Part shown: positions 9,069 through 17,055 of the stretch, piece by piece
Layout of the letters: every line of letters begins with the position of its first letter
Numbering within the stretch: position 1 is the first letter of the stretch
Assembly (NCBI GenBank): GCA_934293835.1
Contig: CAKQZO010000003.1
Span: 1 to 34,296, forward strand
Source: an uncultured Lacticaseibacillus sp.
Lineage (GTDB): Bacteria > Bacillota > Bacilli > Lactobacillales > Lactobacillaceae
Reading direction: 5' to 3'
DNA length: 34,296 nucleotides
The notes under the pieces: generated by a model
Seen by the model: the letters and a program-made list of their open reading frames with translations, nothing else
What the model was told of the DNA's origin: nothing
The model's database searches: none
Position numbers and translations under genes: made by a program

Positions 9069-10445
9069 ATGGATAATCAGCAGATTCGGCGCAACCCGCC
9101 ATTCAGCAAAGAAGCTGAACAAGCCGTTATCGGCGGGATATTTTTGAATCCGAAAAAGTATATCGACGCGGCTGAATACGTGACTGCAGATGACTTTTAT
9201 ATGCGCGCTCACCGGTTGGTTTATGCCGCGATGGCGGACTTGTCCGATCATGATGACGTGATCGACCTGGTGACGATTCAAGACTACCTGCAGAGCCACA
9301 ACCAGCTGGAAGACGTCGGCGGGATCGGCTACCTAGTCGAATTGGCCGACATGGTGCCATCGGCGGCCAACATGGTTTATTATGCCAAAATCGTTGCCGA
9401 AAAGGCGCAGCTGCGCAACCTGATCGACACCGCCGAAAGCATTGCGGCGCGCGGCTATGACGACCAATCGGATGTGCAAGGCTTGCTAGAAACGGCCTCA
9501 GACGAGATCTTGCAGGTGGCCGACACGACCAGAAACTCTGGCTTCCGGCCGATTCAAGACGTGTTGACGCAGGCGATGGAAGAAATCGATCAGCTGTATC
9601 AAAACGATCAAGAGATCACCGGCCTGCCGACCGGCTTCAAAGACCTGGATAAGATCACAACGGGGTTGCATGATGGCGAGTTAGTCATCTTGGCCGCGCG
9701 GCCGGCGGTGGGGAAAACGGCGTTCGTGTTGAATATCGCCCAAAACGTCGGCACCAAAACCAAGAAAACCGTGGCGATGTTCAGCCTCGAAATGGGCGCC
9801 GAACAGCTGGTCAACCGGATGCTGTGTTCGGAAGGCAGCATCGATGCCAATCATCTGCGCACCGGTCAGCTCAACGAGGAGGAATGGCAGAATCTCGTGG
9901 TCGCGATGGGGAGCTTGAGCGAAGCCAGCATCTACATCGATGACACCCCGGGGATTCGGCTAGCACAGATTCGTTCGCAGTGTATGAAACTCGCCCAAGA
10001 GCGCGATCTCGGGCTAGTGATCATCGATTACCTGCAACTGATCGAGGGTTCCGGCCAGGAGAACCGCCAGCAGGAAGTCTCTGCGGTTTCGCGAGGCCTG
10101 AAGAAGTTGGCTAAAGAACTTGGTTGCCCGGTCATCGCGCTGTCACAGCTGTCACGTGGCGTTGAGCAGCGCCAAGATAAGCGGCCAGTGCTATCGGATA
10201 TTCGTGAATCCGGGTCGATTGAACAAGATGCCGATATTGTCGCGTTCTTGTACCGGGATGACTATTATCGTGACGAAGAAGACGGCGACGACGATGCCGG
10301 TGGCCAAGAAGAACAGGACAATGATGTCGGTGAGGTCGAAGTGATCATCGAGAAGAACCGTTCCGGTGCTCGTGGAACCGTTAAATTGTTGTTTGTGAAG
10401 TCTTATAATAAATTCAGCTCGATCGCTTACACGCCGGGACAATGA
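9069..10445 (+). CDS. dnaB: Replicative DNA helicase DnaB
   Basis: The 458-residue hexameric helicase unwinds DNA at the replication fork. The N-terminal primase-interacting domain (about 10-110, FSKEAEQAVIGGIF) is joined by a linker to the RecA-like domain, with Walker A ARPAVGKTAF (K216), the EMGAEQL segment, Walker B LVIIDYLQLI, and the arginine-finger region VEQRQDKRPVLSDIRESGSIEQDAD nearby. No intein interrupts it. Residues about 400-422 form an acidic insert (many D, E and Q) before the C-terminal VEVIIEKNRSGARGT motif. AAAGGAG sits before the ATG. The following gene starts 37 bases later on the same strand and may be cotranscribed. Confidence 0.97.
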   Translation: MDNQQIRRNPPFSKEAEQAVIGGIFLNPKKYIDAAEYVTADDFYMRAHRLVYAAMADLSDHDDVIDLVTIQDYLQSHNQLEDVGGIGYLVELADMVPSAANMVYYAKIVAEKAQLRNLIDTAESIAARGYDDQSDVQGLLETASDEILQVADTTRNSGFRPIQDVLTQAMEEIDQLYQNDQEITGLPTGFKDLDKITTGLHDGELVILAARPAVGKTAFVLNIAQNVGTKTKKTVAMFSLEMGAEQLVNRMLCSEGSIDANHLRTGQLNEEEWQNLVVAMGSLSEASIYIDDTPGIRLAQIRSQCMKLAQERDLGLVIIDYLQLIEGSGQENRQQEVSAVSRGLKKLAKELGCPVIALSQLSRGVEQRQDKRPVLSDIRESGSIEQDADIVAFLYRDDYYRDEEDGDDDAGGQEEQDNDVGEVEVIIEKNRSGARGTVKLLFVKSYNKFSSIAYTPGQ

Positions 10446-10482
10446 GCGCTAGCGAGGCAAACAAGAAGGGTGGCAAGGCTAT

Positions 10483-11643
10483 TTGGATGCGATTTTAATG
10501 AGTCTGATGACGGCGTTGAACGAACAGTTGATGATCAACGTCTATCAGCGTGATACCGATGATTTTTACACCGGGTACGTACGGGCGCTCGGTAACAACG
10601 CGGTGATCATCGCGACTTATAACGACGCAGGCATCGCCGATGGTTCGGTGTGGATCAGTTTTGCTGCGATCGCGCAGGTCGAATTTGCTGGTGCGGACCT
10701 CGATGACATGCAACAACGCATCGCGATCGCCGAAGAAGAGCATTTTCTTTCGGTGACCGGCAAAGAAGATAAGCTGCGCTTCGATGCGACCCAAGACCTG
10801 CTGGCGCAACTCGTCACGCAAGTCAACCAAACCCAGCAGGTGGTGATGGTGATTTTGGCCGACGACGATGCGTATCTGGAAGGGCAAGTCACGGCGGTGG
10901 CCACCGATCGCTTCACGCTGAATGTGTTCAACAAGTTCAACTATACGGATGTGCGCTCGATGCAAGTCGACTATTCCGATGTGCTGGTTGTCGAGTTCCA
11001 AGGCCTCGACTTGAGTCAGGAAACGGATCTGGTACAACACCGCGATGCTTTGCATCACGTCAAGTCGACGCTGGTGCCTAACGATGGCCAGCTTGCCGGC
11101 ATTTTCCAAGACGCGTTGGCAAGCGGCGCACTGTTGGCGGTGATGCCCAAAGGCAATGAAGACCAGTTCTTCGTCGGTAGCGTCAAGGCCATCAATCAAG
11201 AGGCGGTGGTGTTGAGCCTCAAAGACATGGCGGCGCAGTTTGGCGGGTATGTCGCGATGCGGCTGCCGGCGATTCAGAGTGTGACCACTGCCAGCGACTA
11301 TTTGCAGACGGTGGCCTATTATGAACAGTGGGATCGCCAGCGCGAATTCACCCAGCAGCCGGTGTTGAACGCCGATCGCGAGTTTGATGCTTCTGAAGAC
11401 CTGATTCAAAGCCTGATCGAATCGGCCGCGGCGTTTTCACGGGTGATTCGTATCCGGGTGGCGGATACCGATGAACATCTTCTCGGCTATCCGACGCAGC
11501 TGACGGCGACCGGATTCGTGATGAATCTGGTCAACGAAGACGACGGCGTCCAGGTGCCGGTGCGCTTTGCTTCAGTGTTGGAGCTGGCGTTCGGGCACAT
11601 CTATGCTTATCTGCAAGAGACGCTTGATCATGGTCACGAGTGA
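10483..11643 (+). CDS. Uncharacterised protein of four tandem beta-rich, possibly Sm-like modules
   Basis: I do not recognise this 386-residue soluble protein. It divides into four similar modules at about 5-90, 105-190, 205-285 and 305-386. Each begins with a short helix, then a beta strand, an acidic turn and a Gly-containing strand (FYTGYVRAL, YLEGQVTAV, FFVGSVKAI, LLGYPTQLT), a further hydrophobic strand, and a strand ending in a V-x-V/E-F pattern (IAQVEF, LVVEF, IQSVTT, VLELAF). That order resembles an Sm/LSm barrel, which is my inference. There is no signal peptide or membrane segment. I take the TTG at 10483 as start, with AAGG just upstream; the in-frame ATG at 10498 is the alternative. 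It lies between dnaB and purA and ends at a strong terminator. Confidence 0.8.
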   Translation: MDAILMSLMTALNEQLMINVYQRDTDDFYTGYVRALGNNAVIIATYNDAGIADGSVWISFAAIAQVEFAGADLDDMQQRIAIAEEEHFLSVTGKEDKLRFDATQDLLAQLVTQVNQTQQVVMVILADDDAYLEGQVTAVATDRFTLNVFNKFNYTDVRSMQVDYSDVLVVEFQGLDLSQETDLVQHRDALHHVKSTLVPNDGQLAGIFQDALASGALLAVMPKGNEDQFFVGSVKAINQEAVVLSLKDMAAQFGGYVAMRLPAIQSVTTASDYLQTVAYYEQWDRQREFTQQPVLNADREFDASEDLIQSLIESAAAFSRVIRIRVADTDEHLLGYPTQLTATGFVMNLVNEDDGVQVPVRFASVLELAFGHIYAYLQETLDHGHE

Positions 11644-11666
11644 TTCGGTAATCTGTTGAAAAAATG

Positions 11667-11698
11667 AAACCCGAGCGATTTTCGTTCGGGTTTTTAAT
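11667..11698 (+). terminator. Intrinsic terminator after the four-module protein
   Basis: AACCCGA (11668-11674) pairs with TCGGGTT around a GCGATTTTCGT apex, followed by a T run. Confidence 0.9.
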
Positions 11699-11737
11699 TA
11701 TCTTTTTTTGAATATATAATTATTATTCGGATTTTGC

Positions 11738-11766
11738 TTGTACCTCGTGTCCGGACTTGGTAGAAT
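11738..11766 (+). promoter_or_regulatory. Promoter for purA
   Basis: TTGTAC (11738-11743), 17 bases, then TAGAAT (11761-11766) with an upstream TTGG that adds a partial extended -10. No PurR box or purine riboswitch was recognised in the short leader. Confidence 0.75.
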
Positions 11767-11811
11767 AGCCAGTGGCGGCAAGTGCCGTACAAAGATGCAG
11801 GGAGCGATATC

Positions 11812-13101
11812 ATGGGAACAGTCGTAGTTGTTGGGACACAGTGGGGTGACGAAGGCAAAGGGAAGATCACCGATTTCCTGAGCCAAGGCGCCAAGGTCAT
11901 TAGCCGGTATCAAGGCGGTGACAACGCCGGCCATACGATTCATAGCGAAGGGCAAGTCTACAAGTTGCGTCTGATCCCGAGTGGCATCCTGTATCCCCAT
12001 CAGCTATCGGTCATCGGCAACGGGGTCGTCGTCAATCCGAAGAGCCTGGTCGAAGAACTGGCGTACTTGAAGGGAAAAGGGGTCACTGGCGACAACCTGC
12101 GGGTCTCTGACCGCGCCCATGTGATCTTGCCTTACCATATCGCGCTGGACAAGCTGCAAGAGGCGGCCAAAGGCGACAATAAGATCGGTACGACCAACCG
12201 CGGCATCGGCCCGGCCTACATGGACAAGGCCAGCCGAGTCGGGATTCGCATCGCGGATCTGTTAGACAAAGAGATTTTTGCCGAGCGGCTACAAGCCAAC
12301 CTTAACGAGAAGAATCGCGAATTCACCAAGCTTTACGGCGCAGAACCGATGAAGTTTGAGGATATTTTCGAAGAGTATTATGAATATGGCCAACAAATCA
12401 AGCGCTATGTCTGCGACACCTCGGTAGTCTTGAACGATGCCATCGACAACGGTGATAACGTGCTGTTTGAAGGGGCGCAAGGCGTGATGCTCGATATCGA
12501 CCAGGGGACGTATCCGTTCGTGACATCGTCTAACCCGGCCGGTGGGGTAACGATCGGCGCTGGCGTTGGCGCTAGCAAGATCGATCGCGTTGTCGGCGTG
12601 GCCAAGGCCTACACCTCACGCGTGGGTGACGGGCCGTTCCCGACTGAGCTACACGATGCCGATGGTGATTTCATCCGCGAGGCGGGCCACGAATATGGCA
12701 CCGTCACTGGCCGGCCGCGGCGCATCGGCTGGTTCGATGCGGTGGTGGTACGCCACGCCCGGCGCGTCGCAGGGATCACGGACCTGTGCCTGAACTCGAT
12801 CGATGTGCTGACCGGGCTGAAGACGGTCAAGATCTGCACGGCATATGAGCGCAACGGCGAGACGATCTATCATTATCCGGCGAGTCTCAAGATGTTGGCC
12901 GAGTGCAAGCCGGTCTACGAAGAGATGCCTGGCTGGGATGAAGACATCACCGGCGCCAAGACGCTTGAAGATCTGCCGGAAGCAGCTCGCCATTATGTGC
13001 GTCGCGTCGCCGAATTGATCGGCGTGGATCTCTTGACCTTCTCTGTCGGTCCCGACCGCGACCAAACCAATATCTTAGAAGACATCTGGGATAAGTTTTA
13101 A
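11812..13101 (+). CDS. purA: Adenylosuccinate synthetase
   Basis: The 429-residue cytoplasmic enzyme joins IMP and aspartate using GTP, the first committed step to AMP. The P-loop region is [13 protein letters not shown] (catalytic D13), followed by [12 protein letters not shown] (His acid near 41), [29 protein letters not shown], and [11 protein letters not shown]. The length is standard. ATG 11812 follows AGGGAG by 8 bases; an earlier in-frame GTG at 11782 has no ribosome binding site. It appears monocistronic, with its own promoter and terminator. Confidence 0.97.
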   Translation: MGTVVVVGTQWGDEGKGKITDFLSQGAKVISRYQGGDNAGHTIHSEGQVYKLRLIPSGILYPHQLSVIGNGVVVNPKSLVEELAYLKGKGVTGDNLRVSDRAHVILPYHIALDKLQEAAKGDNKIGTTNRGIGPAYMDKASRVGIRIADLLDKEIFAERLQANLNEKNREFTKLYGAEPMKFEDIFEEYYEYGQQIKRYVCDTSVVLNDAIDNGDNVLFEGAQGVMLDIDQGTYPFVTSSNPAGGVTIGAGVGASKIDRVVGVAKAYTSRVGDGPFPTELHDADGDFIREAGHEYGTVTGRPRRIGWFDAVVVRHARRVAGITDLCLNSIDVLTGLKTVKICTAYERNGETIYHYPASLKMLAECKPVYEEMPGWDEDITGAKTLEDLPEAARHYVRRVAELIGVDLLTFSVGPDRDQTNILEDIWDKF

Positions 13102-13108
13102 CCGGCTA

Positions 13109-13150
13109 ACGTCGCTGCGATTCGATTCTTGAGTCGCGGCGGCGTTTTTT
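13109..13150 (+). terminator. Intrinsic terminator after purA
   Basis: ACGTCGCTGCGA (13109-13120) pairs with TCGCGGCGGCGT (13134-13145) over 12 bases with two G-T pairs, followed by a T run. Confidence 0.9.
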
Positions 13151-13188
13151 CTTTAGTCAGATTGTGGGTAGTGTCCTGAATAATTGTG

Positions 13189-13199
13189 TGTGGTACACT
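13189..13199 (+). promoter_or_regulatory. Extended -10 promoter for queH
   Basis: TGTGGTACACT gives an extended -10 about 27 bases before the start codon, so the leader is very short and leaves no room for a preQ1 riboswitch. The -35 region is weak. Confidence 0.55.
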
Positions 13200-13225
13200 A
13201 TAAGCAGCAAAAAGGAGTGAATGTC

Positions 13226-13993
13226 GTGTTAGCGTATGAGGATATCAAAGCCCAATTCGAGGTCGGCCAGAAGATCAACTTCGATCTGATCCTCCAGAAT
13301 CTGATTCGAGGTTGGGATAAGCGCCCGCAGATCTTGTTGCATTCTTGTTGTGCGCCTTGCAGTACCTACACCCTGGAATATCTCACCCAACACGCCGATG
13401 TGACGGTGTATTATGATAATCCGAACATTCACCCGCGCATGGAATACGAGCGGCGCAAGCTGGTGCAACAGCGATTCATCAGCGACTTCAACGCGCGCAC
13501 CGGCAATCACGTGGCGTTCATGGCGTCTGATTACAAGCCGAGCGAATGGCTGGCAGTCACCAAGTCGCTCAAAGACGAGCCCGAAGGCGGGGCGCGGTGT
13601 CACGTGTGCTACCAGTTCCGGCTCGATCGGGTGGCCAAGAAGGCTCAAGAGCTGGGCTTTGACTATTTTGCCAGCGCCTTGACGATCAGCCCGCAAAAAA
13701 ACGCGCAGGTCATCAACGAAGAAGGGTTAGAGATCCAGCATTTTTACAATGTCGCCTACCTGCCGAGCGACTTCAAGAAGCGCGGCGGCTATCAACGTAG
13801 CGTCGCGATGTGTAAGACGTATGATGTGTACCGCCAGTGCTATTGTGGGTGCCTGTTTGCCGCCAAGCAGCAAGGCATCGATCTGGCCCAGGTCAATCGC
13901 GAGGCAACGGCGTTCGTCAACGCCCATCAACACGAGAACTTCGACCAGATTCAATTCCGCATTGCCCCACACAAGGTGACAGCGGCTGAGTAA
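13226..13993 (+). CDS. queH: Epoxyqueuosine reductase QueH
   Basis: The 255-residue enzyme converts epoxyqueuosine to queuosine in tRNA, the last step of queuosine synthesis; it is the non-cobalamin alternative to QueG. The family's cysteine motifs are all visible: LHSCCAPCSTYTLEYL (C41, C42, C45), CHVCYQFRLDRVA in the middle, and CKTYDVYRQCYCGCLF near the end, which bind iron and an Fe-S cluster in the studied homologue. The GTG at 13226 is 8 bases after GGAG; the ATG at 13221 is in another frame and the upstream in-frame GTG overlaps the promoter. It appears to be a single gene. Confidence 0.93.
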   Translation: MLAYEDIKAQFEVGQKINFDLILQNLIRGWDKRPQILLHSCCAPCSTYTLEYLTQHADVTVYYDNPNIHPRMEYERRKLVQQRFISDFNARTGNHVAFMASDYKPSEWLAVTKSLKDEPEGGARCHVCYQFRLDRVAKKAQELGFDYFASALTISPQKNAQVINEEGLEIQHFYNVAYLPSDFKKRGGYQRSVAMCKTYDVYRQCYCGCLFAAKQQGIDLAQVNREATAFVNAHQHENFDQIQFRIAPHKVTAAE

Positions 13994-14020
13994 GTTGGCC
14001 TAACACTTTTGTCACCTCAC

Positions 14021-14049
14021 TCGCCAATCGGCCTCCAAGCGCATATACT
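14021..14049 (+). promoter_or_regulatory. Promoter for the 111-residue protein
   Basis: TCGCCA (14021-14026), 17 bases, TATACT (14044-14049). Confidence 0.55.
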
Positions 14050-14071
14050 AGGTGGCACTGGAGGAATGACC

Positions 14072-14407
14072 ATGAATACAGAAACACAGGCGTTTTATCA
14101 GTTGATCGATGCAGCGTATGCGGAACAGTCGAATTTTGAATGGAACCAAGCGTACCACGCCATTTTACTCAAATATGCCAAGGCGTTGACCGCCGGGAAG
14201 ACCGTCGCCGATATCCGGGTCCCTATGTATATCGAGCTATACCAGCTGCCTTATTTTCGGCCGATGACGCTACCCAAGGCGGGGCGGGACTTATACGGAA
14301 CATTGCATCAAGCCTGCCAGCGCTATGATGCCAAAGAGCTGCGTCGCCAGGCTTTGGGCTACGGCTTGATCGTTGCCAGTGGCACATGGGGACTTGGCGG
14401 CAACTAA
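14072..14407 (+). CDS. Small hypothetical protein, possible bacteriocin-immunity-like helical bundle
   Basis: I do not recognise this 111-residue soluble protein with certainty. It is predicted mostly helical, with an N-terminal helix (FYQLIDAAYAEQ), a second helix with AILLKYAKALTAGK, a turn, a hydrophobic aromatic stretch (MYIELYQLPYF), and a last helix (LYGTLHQACQRYDAKELRRQ). Size and helix order recall enterocin-A-type immunity proteins, but no diagnostic motif confirms it and no bacteriocin gene is visible. ATG 14072 is 7 bases after GGAGG; the in-frame ATG at 14066 is too close. It has its own promoter and ends at a bidirectional terminator shared with the convergent ABC transporter. 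Confidence 0.75.
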   Translation: MNTETQAFYQLIDAAYAEQSNFEWNQAYHAILLKYAKALTAGKTVADIRVPMYIELYQLPYFRPMTLPKAGRDLYGTLHQACQRYDAKELRRQALGYGLIVASGTWGLGGN

Positions 14408-14434
14408 ACCTGCACCATAAACTAAAAAATAAAA

Positions 14435-14480
14435 GGGCCAAGCCCGGAATGACGTGTATTCCGAGTCTTGGTCCTATTTT
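14435..14480. terminator. Bidirectional terminator between convergent genes
   Basis: GGGCCAAG (14435-14442) pairs with CTTGGTCC (14467-14474), and GGAAT with ATTCC at the apex. An A-rich run precedes it and TATTTT follows, so it can serve both the 111-residue gene and the ABC transporter gene. Confidence 0.8.
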
Positions 14481-14489
14481 GTGATGCGT

Positions 14490-16220
14490 TCATGCGGCGA
14501 ACTGATTTTTGACGTATTCACGGTAAAGCGCGTGGGTGGCGACGAGCTGGTCGTGGGTGCCGTGCCCGGAAACGTGCCCGTTCTCGATGAAATAGATCTC
14601 GTCGGCATCGACGATCGTCGACAGCCGGTGGGCGATGACGAGCGTGGTGCGGCCCTTCATCAGCTGGGCGAGGGCCTTTTGCACCATCATTTCGGATTCG
14701 GAGTCCAGGCTGGCCGTGGCTTCGTCAAGCATCAAGAGCTTCGGATCGCGCAAGAATGCGCGGGCGATCGCGATGCGTTGCCGCTGCCCACCCGAGACCT
14801 TGATGCCGCGCTCGCCGACTTGCGTGTCCAGGCCTTGAGGCAATTTGTGGACGAAATCTTCGGCATAGGCCAGCTTAAGGACATGCCAAAGCTGCTCGTC
14901 CGTGTAATCATCATCCAGGCCATACGTCAGGTTGTAGCGGATGGTGCCTGCCATGATCGCGGAATCTTGCGAGACGAGGCCGATCTGGCGGCGCCAGTTG
15001 CGTAGTGTGAGGTCGTTGGCGTCTTGATGGCCGATCAAGATGTGGCCGCTGGCGGGTTGATAATAGCGCTCCAGCATGCTGAAGATGGTGGATTTGCCGC
15101 CACCAGAAGGCCCGACGAAGGCAATCACCGAGTTGGGTTTGGCCTCGAAGCTCAGATCACGCAACACAGGGTCGGTTTCGTAGGCGAAGTCGACGTGTTG
15201 CATCGCCAGCGTCTGGCTGTCGATGGGGACCACCACGCCAGCATCTAAGACTTCGGTGGGCTCGTCTAGCAGTTCTTGGATGCGCTCGGTGGCCCCGGAG
15301 GTCTTGGCCAGTGTCGTGAAGAAGCGACCGAGGGTCATGGCGGGGCCGAATAGCTGGAACAGGTACATGAGAAAACTGACCATGACGCCCATGGTCATCG
15401 TGCCGTTCAAGACGCGATGCGCCCCATAAGCCAAGATGCCGATGATGACAGCCATCATCGCCCCTTGAATCAGCGGGCCGGCGATGGAGTCGTAGATTGC
15501 TTCTTTGAGACCGATGCGATACAGCTTGTCGATCTGGGCGTGACCGGTGTGCGCCTCTTGGGCTTCGGCGTTAGAGGCCTTCATCAGCCGCACTTCGCTT
15601 AAGATCTCGCCGGCCTCACCGTTGAATGTGGCCAAGGCATCTTGGCGATTGCGACCGATGCGGCGTGACTTGCGCGAGATCGGGAGCATGACCCCCATGA
15701 ACAGCGGCACGACTAAGATCATGATGGCGGTCATCTGCCAGTCCATGACGACCATCAACACGATGGCCCCGACGAGCTGTAAAGCGGCGGTGACGAGGCT
15801 CGGGAAGGAAGAGGCCAAGAGCTCCTTGACCTGAGTCGAGTCGTTCACGAGCCGAGAGGCAATTTCGCCGGATTTGCGTTCGTCAAAATATTTGACAGGC
15901 AGCCGCAAGAGCTTGTCCCACAAGACGCGGCGCAGGTTAGCGACAACGTTTTCGCCGAAGAACCCCAGAATCGTGCCGGATGCTGCCGACACAATCGCAC
16001 TCACGAGGAAGATGCCGATCACCCCTGCAAGCAGGCCGAGATTAAGGCTATGCCCGAGCTGGTTGATCAGGCCTTGGGCGAACTGCGGCACGATGAGGTT
16101 GCCGATTGTTGCCAAGGCGCCCAAGGCGACGCCGAGGCCCAGTTGCCAGTACTTGGGTTTGATGCTGGCAATCAGTTTCATGAACGAATGTCGATCGAAT
16201 GCTCGCGGTTGAGTTTGCAT
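14490..16220 (-). CDS. Multidrug-type ABC transporter, fused membrane and ATPase half-transporter
   Basis: The 576-residue half-transporter has an N-terminal six-helix exporter domain (about 15-310) and a C-terminal ATPase with Walker A GPSGGGKST, Q-loop LVSQDSAIMAGTIRYNL, signature VSGGQRQRIAIARA and Walker B LLMLDEATASLDSES with a downstream H-loop AHRLSTI. This is the BmrA/LmrA-like layout, working as a homodimer to export amphipathic compounds. ATG 16220 follows AGGTG; a GTG two codons upstream is possible. It begins 18 bases after the marR-type gene, so they form one operon and the regulator probably senses a pump substrate. The substrate is unknown. Confidence 0.92.
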   Translation of the reverse strand: MQTQPRAFDRHSFMKLIASIKPKYWQLGLGVALGALATIGNLIVPQFAQGLINQLGHSLNLGLLAGVIGIFLVSAIVSAASGTILGFFGENVVANLRRVLWDKLLRLPVKYFDERKSGEIASRLVNDSTQVKELLASSFPSLVTAALQLVGAIVLMVVMDWQMTAIMILVVPLFMGVMLPISRKSRRIGRNRQDALATFNGEAGEILSEVRLMKASNAEAQEAHTGHAQIDKLYRIGLKEAIYDSIAGPLIQGAMMAVIIGILAYGAHRVLNGTMTMGVMVSFLMYLFQLFGPAMTLGRFFTTLAKTSGATERIQELLDEPTEVLDAGVVVPIDSQTLAMQHVDFAYETDPVLRDLSFEAKPNSVIAFVGPSGGGKSTIFSMLERYYQPASGHILIGHQDANDLTLRNWRRQIGLVSQDSAIMAGTIRYNLTYGLDDDYTDEQLWHVLKLAYAEDFVHKLPQGLDTQVGERGIKVSGGQRQRIAIARAFLRDPKLLMLDEATASLDSESEMMVQKALAQLMKGRTTLVIAHRLSTIVDADEIYFIENGHVSGHGTHDQLVATHALYREYVKNQFAA

Positions 16221-16238
16221 GCGCACACCTACTTTCTG

Positions 16239-16787
16239 TTAACGGTGATTCCAGAAGGGATTCTCACCGAAGGGCCGACCGTGAAAATGGTCGAAGTGAT
16301 GATGGAAATTCTGCGCCTGGCGGGATAGGTCGCGCCATTGCGCGTCGTCGGCGGCCAGGCCGTCGAGCAACTTACGTAAGAGATCACGCAGCTGGTTTTG
16401 CTCGGCGGTCGTCAACGCGGCGAAGCAAGCCTCAGAGAAGTCGTCTTTGAATTGGCGCGATCCCTTGAGGAAGGTGCGGCCGTCTTCGGTGACGAAGATC
16501 CGGATGACGCGTTTGTCTTGAGGGTCGTCGTGGCGCTCGATGAAGCCGGCCTCTTCCAGTTTTTTAACTAAAGCGGAAACGGAACTGGGCCGAATGTCGA
16601 GGGCTTCGGCAATTTCGGCGTTCGTGAGGCCGTCTTGGTCCCCGAGCAGCCGCAGCAGGCGCGATTGGCCGCGCTGGCCGCGGGGATTGTCGTCTGGCAA
16701 GCTGGCACGCATGGCTGCGGCGGTAAAGGCGCGGTTTTGAAGCAGGCGGCCGAACAAGGCGAGTAGTTCTTGAGAATCATAAGTCAT
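16239..16787 (-). CDS. MarR-family transcriptional regulator
   Basis: This is a 182-residue winged-helix repressor. The helix-turn-helix and wing lie at about 50-105 (LTNAEIAEALDIRPSSVSAL, then EEAGFIERHDDPQDKRVIRI, with the Asp-Arg wing tip typical of MarR). The C-terminal dimerisation helices are followed by an unusual His/Phe-rich tail (about 160-182, NFHHHFDHFHGRPF), which could bind metal, though this is speculative. GGAGG lies 7 bases before the ATG. It is the first gene of an operon with the ABC exporter and is preceded by a strong promoter flanked by matching inverted repeats, so autoregulation is likely. Confidence 0.93.
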   Translation of the reverse strand: MTYDSQELLALFGRLLQNRAFTAAAMRASLPDDNPRGQRGQSRLLRLLGDQDGLTNAEIAEALDIRPSSVSALVKKLEEAGFIERHDDPQDKRVIRIFVTEDGRTFLKGSRQFKDDFSEACFAALTTAEQNQLRDLLRKLLDGLAADDAQWRDLSRQAQNFHHHFDHFHGRPFGENPFWNHR

Positions 16788-16803
16788 TGCGATACCTCCG
16801 TAA

Positions 16804-16830
16804 TAGTTAGGATGATTTGAAACAAACTAA
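16804..16830 (-). promoter_or_regulatory. Second candidate MarR operator
   Basis: TAGTT and AACTA arms around a 16-17 base centre lie between the promoter and the ribosome binding site. On the minus strand TCATCCTAACTA here repeats exactly the same 12 bases in the first operator, and the left arm TTAGTTTG resembles TTAGTTAG. Confidence 0.5.
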
Positions 16831-16845
16831 GCTTTAACGATTGCT

Positions 16846-16874
16846 AGTATAGTTAGTTAGGATGAAATTGTCAA
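16846..16874 (-). promoter_or_regulatory. Promoter for the marR-ABC operon
   Basis: On the minus strand a consensus TTGACA (16874-16869), 17 bases, then TATACT (16851-16846). It is one of the strongest promoters in the window and overlaps the first operator candidate. Confidence 0.9.
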
Positions 16875-16884
16875 CACTAACTAA
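16853..16884 (-). promoter_or_regulatory. Candidate MarR operator over the -35 box
   Basis: TTAGTTAG (16853-16860) and CTAACTAA (16877-16884) form a perfect 8-base inverted repeat that brackets the -35 hexamer. Binding would block RNA polymerase. Confidence 0.65.
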
Positions 16885-17055
16885 AATAATGTTTGGGGCT
16901 TTAAAAAATCGAGACAGAAGTTTCTTTGTTGCGATTTGTGCAAATTTATAGGTTGCTGGTTTAAGGGAGGTGACTAGGTGGCGCGCTGCAGGCGCCGTTA
17001 GATAAGATGCATCTGGTTGGAAGAGAAGCAGCTAGCAGCACCGTAGGAGGATAGT

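Noticed and set aside
13150..13225. preQ1 riboswitch before queH
   Set aside because: The leader between the -10 and the start codon is under 25 bases, too short for the aptamer.
14454..15005. Long plus-strand frame opposite the ABC transporter
   Set aside because: Antisense shadow of a clear ATPase domain in GC-rich DNA; no ribosome binding site or homology.
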